Positions 1 to 4,467 of a DNA stretch of 9,994 nucleotides are shown in pieces (position 1 is the stretch's first letter; every line of letters begins with the position of its first letter). Origin of the DNA: Clostridiales bacterium (lineage in GTDB: Bacteria > Bacillota > Clostridia > TANB77 > CAG-508); the NCBI GenBank assembly GCA_003518755.1, contig DOYA01000110.1, forward strand, positions 1 to 9,994, written 5' to 3'. Position numbers and translations under genes: made by a program. Under the pieces are notes generated by a model. That model searched no databases. It worked only from the letters and a program-made list of their open reading frames with translations, and had not been told where the DNA came from.

Positions 1-58
1 AGTTTTTTAATCTTTTTTTATTATTAGTCAAAATTCATATTGTAAAAAATAATGTGTT

Positions 59-125
59 AAGTGGGATGTGAGAAGTGAGATATGTAAAATTTAAAATCTT
101 ATCTCACATTTCTCACCTCTCACAT
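59..125. repeat. Hairpin of inverted GTGAGAN heptamer repeats
   Basis: The left arm holds three tandem heptamers: GTGGGAT (61-67), GTGAGAA (68-74) and GTGAGAT (75-81). The right arm holds their reverse complements in mirror order: ATCTCAC (101-107), TTCTCAC (110-116) and CTCTCAC (117-123), with a 2-nt AT bulge at 108-109. The inner and middle pairs match exactly. The loop is AT-rich. The hairpin ends 11 bases before the Shine-Dalgarno of the next gene, so it may be part of that gene's leader, or it may be a dispersed palindromic repeat. It has no T-run after it, so it is not a typical terminator. I see no convincing promoter in bases 1-58. Confidence 0.75.
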
Positions 126-146
126 TTTAAATATTAGGAGGATAAA

Positions 147-1076
147 ATGAACTTAAGTATAACATTTTACTTTCTGCTATTTATGATATACTCTATAGCA
201 GGTTGGATTTTAGAAGTAGTTTTAAAGTATAAAGATCATAAAAGATTTATAAATAGAGGTTTTTTGATAGGACCATATTGCCCAATTTATGGGTATGGAG
301 CATTATTAATTACTATCTTATTAAATAGATATGAAAATGACCCTATTGTATTATTTTTTATGACAATTATAACTTCTGGGTTTTTGGAGTATTTTACTAG
401 TTGGTATATGGAAAAATTATTTAAAGCAAGATGGTGGGATTATAGTAAACGAAAATTTAATTTAAATGGTAGAGTCTGTCTAGGAACTTTAATCCCTTTT
501 GGAGTTTTTGGCTTAATAATTACATATGTTATGAATCCATTTTTTATAAAATGCTTAGAAAGTGTGAATAATAAAGTATTAACTATTATTTCAGTTTTAT
601 TGTTTGTTATTTATATAATAGACAACATTATTTCTACTATAATAATTTTAGGATTTAGAAAAACAACTATTAAAGTTGAAAAAGAAGAGACTCATGATGA
701 TACAGAACAAATAACAAAAAAAGTAAAGGAAATATTGGCACAAAAATCATGGGGGTACAAGAGACTTATTGATGCATTCCCTAGGTTAGAAACAATTAGA
801 ATTAAAATTGAAGAAATAACTAAAGAAGTTAAAGAAAATGTAAATGAATTAAGAGATAACATTAATGAAAAAGCAGAAGGTTTTAAAAATGCAATAAATG
901 ATAAAACAGAAGAAATGAAAAATACAATAGCTAATAAAACCGAAAATATGCGAAATACAATAAATGAAAAAAAGAATTCATTTGTTGCTGATGTTCAACA
1001 AAATTCAAAAAAAATTAAAGTAACTTTAAATGTAAAAAGTATGAAATTTAAAAGAAAGTTTTTTGGAAAAAAATGA
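147..1076 (+). CDS. Putative ABC-transporter type IV (CmpB-family) membrane protein with 11-residue-repeat tail
   Basis: A 309-residue protein. Residues 1-170 are strongly hydrophobic with about five membrane segments (near 5-25, 46-60, 66-85, 112-130 and 143-170). They contain the stretch FINRGFLIGPYCPIYGYGA (34-52), which I recognise as typical of the putative ABC-transporter type IV / CmpB family (PF06541). The biochemical role of that family is poorly established, and no ATPase gene lies nearby. Residues 171-309 are soluble and charged. From about 216 to 292 they show seven consecutive 11-residue units of pattern x-I-x-x-K-x-E-x-(F/M)-K-N, best preserved at 238-281. Such periodicity predicts a long amphipathic helix that could lie along a membrane or form a right-handed coiled coil. 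The C-terminus is basic. The ATG at 147 follows AGGAGG (136-141) at ideal spacing. The family call is fairly firm; the function is not. Confidence 0.8.
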   Translation: MNLSITFYFLLFMIYSIAGWILEVVLKYKDHKRFINRGFLIGPYCPIYGYGALLITILLNRYENDPIVLFFMTIITSGFLEYFTSWYMEKLFKARWWDYSKRKFNLNGRVCLGTLIPFGVFGLIITYVMNPFFIKCLESVNNKVLTIISVLLFVIYIIDNIISTIIILGFRKTTIKVEKEETHDDTEQITKKVKEILAQKSWGYKRLIDAFPRLETIRIKIEEITKEVKENVNELRDNINEKAEGFKNAINDKTEEMKNTIANKTENMRNTINEKKNSFVADVQQNSKKIKVTLNVKSMKFKRKFFGKK

Positions 1077-1189
1077 ATAATTGATTATTGTGCATAAATA
1101 ATTAAATAATACAAAAAATACTATATATACATGTTGATTAATAATTAAAATTTTGACTGGACTAAATTTAATTATTGTTCAATTTGTAT

Positions 1190-1195
1190 TATAAT
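1190..1195 (+). promoter_or_regulatory. Possible -10 element upstream of the DUF1540 gene
   Basis: A perfect TATAAT lies 105 bases before the DUF1540 start codon. The matching -35 at 17-bp spacing is only TTTAAT (1167-1172), three of six consensus positions, so the promoter is weak or activator-dependent if real. A transcript from here would carry the palindrome at 1226-1276 in its leader. Confidence 0.3.
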
Positions 1196-1217
1196 TTATG
1201 TAAGGAACAACTCTTAT

Positions 1218-1284
1218 TTACAAGAGGGGACATATCTTAGCAGGATAAATATGACCCTAGAATAAGATGTGTCCCCTTACAAGA
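1218..1284. mobile_element. 51-bp palindromic MITE-like element with 8-bp flanking direct repeats
   Basis: Terminal inverted repeats GGGGACATATCTTA (1226-1239) and TAAGATGTGTCCCC (1263-1276) match at 13 of 14 positions; the exception is a G-U-compatible change. The 23-base centre (1240-1262) is not palindromic. TTACAAGA occurs directly before the element (1218-1225) and directly after it (1277-1284), as expected of an 8-bp target-site duplication. No transposase is in the window, so the element would be non-autonomous. GGGGACA/TGTCCCC palindromes also resemble REP-like repeats linked to IS200-type transposases, but that class does not duplicate its target. The strong stem would also form in RNA, ahead of the DUF1540 ribosome site. 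Confidence 0.55.
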
Positions 1285-1299
1285 AAGTGAGGAATATAA

Positions 1300-1461
1300 A
1301 TGCATAATAATCAAAAAATTAATTGTACAGTAAAAAGCTGTAAATATAATAATAATACAAATGAAATTTGTGAATTAAATTCAATAATTGTAACACCTAA
1401 AACAAATGTAAATAGTGGAAAACCAGATGAATCAAAATGCTCTAGCTATGAAAATGCATAA
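1300..1461 (+). CDS. DUF1540 domain protein, small four-cysteine protein
   Basis: A 53-residue ORF, MHNNQKINCTVKSCKYNN at its start. The cysteines lie at residues 9, 14, 24 and 47, in the arrangement C-x4-C-x9-C-x22-C. The motifs INCTVKSCKYN, ICEL and KCSSYE fit the DUF1540 family (PF07561), which is common in Clostridia and has no known function. The four cysteines suggest metal (probably zinc) binding, but this is inference. The ATG follows GTGAGG (1287-1292) at about 7 bases. The gene stands alone between the membrane protein and the glycosyltransferase and has its own short leader containing a large hairpin. No signal peptide or membrane segment is present, so it is probably cytoplasmic. 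Confidence 0.82.
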   Translation: MHNNQKINCTVKSCKYNNNTNEICELNSIIVTPKTNVNSGKPDESKCSSYENA

Positions 1462-1478
1462 CTTTTTTTAGGAAAATA

Positions 1479-1507
1479 TTGCAAAATTTTGAAAAAAATA
1501 GTATAAT
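1479..1507 (+). promoter_or_regulatory. Sigma-A-type promoter of the glycosyltransferase gene
   Basis: TTGCAA (1479-1484) and TATAAT (1502-1507) are separated by exactly 17 bases in an A/T-rich context. The expected start near 1514 gives a leader of about 43 bases before the ATG at 1557, with AAAGGAAG (1544-1551) as ribosome site. Five of six -35 bases would need only one more match to be strong, and the -10 is perfect. Confidence 0.65.
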
Positions 1508-1556
1508 ATATAAAGTGTGTAAATAATAATTAAATAAAAAATGAAAGGAAGTATAA

Positions 1557-2786
1557 ATGCAATATTTATATATTTTAAGGCAAGCACTTGTTTATATTAC
1601 AGTTTTATTTTGGCTATATGAACTTGCAATAAGTCTTTGCTCATTAATTAAATTTAAAGAAAAACCATTAATTAAAAATAAAAAACACAAATTTATGGCA
1701 ATAATACCAGCACATAATGAAGAACAGGTTATAGCAAATTTAGTTGAAAGTTTAAAAAACCAAGATTATGATAGCAATCTATATGATATATATGTAATTG
1801 CTGATAACTGTACTGATAATACAGCAAAATATGCTGAAGAAGCTGGGGCAATTGTATATAAAAGATTTGATGAAACAAAGAAAACAAAAGGATATGCTCT
1901 AGATTGGTTCCTTAAACAAAAAATAGAAGAAAAAGCAGACTATGATGCGTTTTTTGTATTTGATGCAGATAACATAGTTGATAAAAACTTTATTAAAGCT
2001 ATGAACAAAAAACTATGTCAAGGAGAAGAAGTTGTTCAGGGTTATAAAGATATTAAAAACCCTACGGAAAGTTGGATTTCAGCTGGTTATGCTTTTTTCT
2101 ACTGGACAATGCATAGATTTTATCATTTAGCAAGATATAATATTGGTTTATCTCCATTGTTAAATGGAACAGGTTTTATGGTAAAATTTGATTTAGTAAA
2201 AAATACAGGATGGGATACAGTTACTCTAACAGAAGATATTGAGTTTTCATTAAAACAAATTATAAAAGGAAAAAAACTTGGATGGGCAACAGATGCAATT
2301 GTTTATGATGAACAACCAGAACAGTTTAAACCATCTTGGAAACAAAGAGTTAGATGGACAGTTGGCCATATACAATGTACTAAGGAATATACAAAAGATT
2401 TAGCAAAAGCTGTTAAAACAAATAAAACAATAATGAATTTTGATGGTCTTATGTATATTGTTGGAAGTATACCAATGTTTGTAGTATCAATGGTATTACT
2501 ATTATCAAATTTTGCAATATATTTACTAGATACAATGTCTACTTTTGAATTAATATTAAACATTGTAAAATTCGTAGTACCTACATTTTTATTCCCAATA
2601 TTTACTGCATTACTTACAATGTATCTAGAGAAAAAGCCAATAAAACCAATGTTAAAATGGGCTTTATTCTATCCATTATTTATGGGTTCATGGTTATTAA
2701 TTAATTTGAAATGTTTATTTAAGCAAGATACATCATGGGAAAAAATTGACCATGTTAGAAGTGTAAAAATTAAAGAAATAGCATAA
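1557..2786 (+). CDS. Membrane-bound family 2 glycosyltransferase (processive-type motifs)
   Basis: A 409-residue inverting glycosyltransferase of the GT2 family with GT-A fold, expected to transfer a sugar from a nucleotide-sugar donor at the cytoplasmic face of the membrane. There is an N-terminal hydrophobic segment (about 8-30). The catalytic domain spans about 46-285: MAIIPAHNEE (47-56), donor-binding D83 region (ADNCTDNTA), metal-binding D-A-D (136-138), the acceptor-side TEDIEF with E226-D227, and QRVRW (263-267). The D, DxD, ED and QxxRW set is that of the cellulose/hyaluronan synthase-like processive enzymes. Three or so C-terminal hydrophobic segments follow (about 297-325, 333-356 and 366-386). 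There is no PilZ domain. No other polysaccharide gene is adjacent, so the sugar and product cannot be inferred. It has its own promoter and terminator, so it looks monocistronic. Confidence 0.88.
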   Translation: MQYLYILRQALVYITVLFWLYELAISLCSLIKFKEKPLIKNKKHKFMAIIPAHNEEQVIANLVESLKNQDYDSNLYDIYVIADNCTDNTAKYAEEAGAIVYKRFDETKKTKGYALDWFLKQKIEEKADYDAFFVFDADNIVDKNFIKAMNKKLCQGEEVVQGYKDIKNPTESWISAGYAFFYWTMHRFYHLARYNIGLSPLLNGTGFMVKFDLVKNTGWDTVTLTEDIEFSLKQIIKGKKLGWATDAIVYDEQPEQFKPSWKQRVRWTVGHIQCTKEYTKDLAKAVKTNKTIMNFDGLMYIVGSIPMFVVSMVLLLSNFAIYLLDTMSTFELILNIVKFVVPTFLFPIFTALLTMYLEKKPIKPMLKWALFYPLFMGSWLLINLKCLFKQDTSWEKIDHVRSVKIKEIA

Positions 2787-2792
2787 ATAAGT

Positions 2793-2835
2793 GGGCTAGG
2801 ATTATATTATCAATCCTAGTCTGATTTTATTATAT
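2793..2835 (+). terminator. Likely intrinsic terminator after the glycosyltransferase
   Basis: The stem CTAGGATT (2796-2803) / AATCCTAG (2812-2819) is perfect and extends by three G-C/G-U pairs at the base (2793-2795 with 2820-2822). The loop is 8 bases. It is followed by GATTTTATTATATT, a T-rich but interrupted tract. It lies 7 bases after the stop codon. Confidence 0.7.
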
Positions 2836-2887
2836 TATATAAAGTATGTTATGTTACAGTTTATATAGATAAAAAATATAGTGATAC

Positions 2888-2949
2888 TGTAGGGGCGATT
2901 TTAATCGCCCGCATTTACTCTACAATTTTAAATCTATATTAAATTGTAG
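2888..2949. repeat. GC-rich palindrome with overlapping alternative hairpins
   Basis: GGGCGATT (2893-2900) and AATCGCCC (2903-2910) form a perfect 8-bp palindrome with a TT loop, an island of G/C in an AT-rich gap. Just outside, TGTAG (2888-2892) can pair with CTACA (2920-2924). The same CTACA begins CTACAATTT (2920-2928), which is perfectly complementary to AAATTGTAG (2941-2949). The two outer pairings are mutually exclusive. GGGGCGAT...ATCGCCCG palindromes resemble dispersed repeats of many bacterial genomes (my recollection). The stretch 2836-2982 holds no other clear feature, and I see no convincing promoter in it. Confidence 0.65.
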
Positions 2950-2982
2950 CAAAAATAGTACATAATAAGTTAGGAGATTCAC

Positions 2983-3825
2983 ATGTTTGATAAAATAAAA
3001 GTATATGCATTTGTTGGACCATCAGGAACTGGCAAAAGTTATAGAGCACAAATGGTTGCAGGAGAAAAAGATGCACATTTTATAATAGATGATGGTTTAT
3101 TGATAAATGATAATAAAGTTATTGCAGGTAGGTCAGCAAAAAAAGCAGCTACAAAAATAGAGACTGTTAAAAAAGCATTATTTTTTAATGAAGATGAAAA
3201 AAAAGAAATACAAAAAGCATTAAAAAAATATAAAGTAAAATCTATATTAATTTTAGGAACATCTGATGGTATGGTAGAAAAAATTGCTGAAAATTTGAAT
3301 CTACCTAAAATAAGTGAAACAGTATATATAAATGATGTTGCCACTGAAGAAGAAATGAAAGAAGCAAGAAAGATAAGAGTTACAGAGGGAAAACATGTAA
3401 TACCAGTACCAACATTTGAGATAAAAAAAGATTTTTCAGGATATTTATTAGATCCTTTGCAAATATTTAAGCCTAAGGGATTTGGGCAAAAGCCATATAT
3501 TTCAGAAAAATCAATTATAAGACCAACTTTTAGTTATATGGGAAATTTTACAATATCAGATTCTGTATTTAGACAAATTGCAGAAATACAAGCAGAAAAA
3601 ATGCCTGAAATACATAAAGTTTTAAGAATAATAGTACAAAAACATGGAGAAGGACCAGTAATTTATATAGAAGTTTCAGTTGTTTTTGGATATAATATAC
3701 CAGAAGCTTTAAAAGAATTTAAAGATAAAATGATAAATGACATTGAAACATTAACTGCAATGAATGTTGCAAAATTAGATGTTGTTGCAAAAAGTATTTA
3801 CATAGAAAAAAACATGAACCAATAA
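2983..3825 (+). CDS. P-loop NTPase fused to an Asp23/Gls24-like domain, function unknown
   Basis: A 280-residue protein. The N-terminal domain opens with a hydrophobic strand and a Walker A loop, GPSGTGKS (12-19), which binds nucleoside triphosphate. A possible Walker B-like strand is SILILGTSD (87-95), though no classical acidic pair is certain. Residues about 180-275 resemble the Asp23/Gls24 family (cell-envelope and stress-associated proteins): an FTISDSVFRQIAEIQAE helix, an IYIEVSVVFGYNIPEAL strand-turn-helix, and the closing VAKLDVVAKSIYI strand. No signal peptide or membrane segment is seen. The ATG at 2983 follows AGGAG (2972-2976) at 6 bases. The gene is flanked by terminators on both sides, so it is monocistronic. 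The fusion suggests NTP-dependent control or assembly of an Asp23-type partner at the membrane, which is inference. The P-loop is firm; the Asp23 call is moderate. Confidence 0.75.
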   Translation: MFDKIKVYAFVGPSGTGKSYRAQMVAGEKDAHFIIDDGLLINDNKVIAGRSAKKAATKIETVKKALFFNEDEKKEIQKALKKYKVKSILILGTSDGMVEKIAENLNLPKISETVYINDVATEEEMKEARKIRVTEGKHVIPVPTFEIKKDFSGYLLDPLQIFKPKGFGQKPYISEKSIIRPTFSYMGNFTISDSVFRQIAEIQAEKMPEIHKVLRIIVQKHGEGPVIYIEVSVVFGYNIPEALKEFKDKMINDIETLTAMNVAKLDVVAKSIYIEKNMNQ

Positions 3826-3846
3826 TTATACAATAATGTATAGAAC

Positions 3847-3875
3847 GCTTTAGTATAAATCTAAAGCCTTTTTTT
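3847..3875 (+). terminator. Intrinsic terminator after the P-loop/Asp23 gene
   Basis: A perfect 7-bp stem, GCTTTAG (3847-3853) / CTAAAGC (3861-3867), with a 7-base loop and a run of seven T (3869-3875). This is a textbook factor-independent terminator 21 bases after the stop. Confidence 0.88.
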
Positions 3876-3916
3876 ATATAATTTAAAATATATTATTGTA
3901 TAATAGGAGGTACAAA

Positions 3917-4273
3917 ATGGAACCAATTGAAAAACTATATAAAAAGGACAAAATTGTAACTAGGAGTTTACACATAGATGAAGATTTATATGAAAAATTA
4001 CAATATTTATGTGAAAATGTATATGATACATCTGTAAGCAAACTTGTAAATATTTGTGTTGAAACTGAATTGCAAAATGAAAATAAGATTAAGTTTTATA
4101 AAAAACCGTACAAGACAGAATCTATTTATAGATCAATTTTATTTAGAAAAGAGTTCTATGATAAACTTATTGAAATTAGAGAAAAAACAGGAATATCTTT
4201 TAGTAGATTAGTAAATGGAAGTATAAAGAGATTTTTTGAAAAATATGAGAATAAAAGGTTTCATATAAATTAA
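3917..4273 (+). CDS. Small protein with two tandem ribbon-helix-helix-like units
   Basis: A 118-residue basic protein. Residues 16-52 (RSLHIDEDLYEKL ... TSVSKLVNICVETEL) and 72-107 (RSILFRKEFYDKL ... ISFSRLVNGSIKRFF) align to each other with one gap. About 11 of 36 positions are identical, and most others are conservative. Each has the order short strand, helix, S-x-S turn, helix that is typical of ribbon-helix-helix DNA-binding proteins (Arc/MetJ/CopG-like). RHH proteins normally dimerise to form one DNA-binding ribbon. Two units in a chain could form it internally. The start is the ATG at 3917, behind AGGAGG (3905-3910). An upstream in-frame TTG at 3896 is rejected because it lies before that ribosome site. 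No toxin gene follows. The next gene is spoIIE, so a link to sporulation is possible but unsupported. Confidence 0.68.
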   Translation: MEPIEKLYKKDKIVTRSLHIDEDLYEKLQYLCENVYDTSVSKLVNICVETELQNENKIKFYKKPYKTESIYRSILFRKEFYDKLIEIREKTGISFSRLVNGSIKRFFEKYENKRFHIN

Positions 4274-4291
4274 ATTATTTTTCAAAAAATA

Positions 4292-4320
4292 TTGAAATTT
4301 TCGACAAAATATAATAGAAT
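4292..4320 (+). promoter_or_regulatory. Putative spoIIE promoter
   Basis: TTGAAA (4292-4297) and TAGAAT (4315-4320) are spaced by 17 bases, a good sigma-A arrangement. A perfect TATAAT also lies at 4310-4315, but it has no usable -35. Transcription from here would give a leader of roughly 140 bases. An exact Spo0A-box core lies inside the spacer. A weak hairpin, TTTCAA (4280-4285) / TTGAAA (4292-4297) then TTTT, overlaps the -35 and could end the preceding transcript. Confidence 0.55.
4300..4306 (-). promoter_or_regulatory. Spo0A box (0A box)
   Basis: TTCGACA on the + strand is TGTCGAA on the - strand, an exact match to the core recognition sequence of the sporulation regulator Spo0A. It is embedded in TTTTCGACAAAA, which also agrees with the favoured flanking T/A bases. 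It lies 168 bases before the spoIIE start and overlaps the putative promoter. In Bacillus subtilis spoIIE is activated by phosphorylated Spo0A, which is the likely role here. Confidence 0.7.
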
Positions 4321-4344
4321 AAAGCTCGTAATACCAAAGAAATA

Positions 4345-4390
4345 AAAAAAAGTGATACAAAAATGGCAATATATGTAGAAAACTTTTTTT
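4345..4390 (+). other. A/T inverted repeat in the spoIIE leader
   Basis: AAAAAAAGT (4345-4353) and ACTTTTTTT (4382-4390) are perfectly complementary over 9 bases, with a 28-base loop. The stem is nearly all A-T. The T-run is part of the stem rather than after it, so it is at best a poor terminator. A role in leader folding is only a possibility. Confidence 0.35.
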
Positions 4391-4467
4391 AATTAGCATA
4401 CCAAAAAAGACAAAAATAGCCAAGGACAAGTAGTACAATGTTATTAAAAAAAGAAGAGGTGATAAAA

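Noticed and set aside
1225..1277. Strong hairpin as an intrinsic terminator
   Set aside because: No T-run follows on either strand, and the hairpin lies far from the upstream stop codon.
2303..2563. Minus-strand ORFs inside the glycosyltransferase and the other large genes
   Set aside because: They overlap well-supported genes, have no ribosome sites of note and no recognisable protein features, and arise from AT-rich antisense codons.
3899..3904. Perfect TATAAT before the RHH-like gene
   Set aside because: It abuts the Shine-Dalgarno, so a transcript from it would start at or after the ribosome site. It has no suitable -35.
3896..3916. Upstream TTG start extending the RHH-like protein by seven residues
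   Set aside because: The AGGAGG ribosome site (3905-3910) lies inside this extension and is ideally placed for the ATG at 3917.
4363..4392. Nine-codon ORF (MAIYVENFF) in the spoIIE leader
   Set aside because: It has no convincing ribosome site and lies in low-complexity A/T sequence, so it is likely chance.
4438..4467. Upstream ATG start for SpoIIE
   Set aside because: Its ribosome site (AAGGA, 11 bases away) is weaker than AGAGGTGA before the ATG at 4468, which itself lies inside the extra codons.
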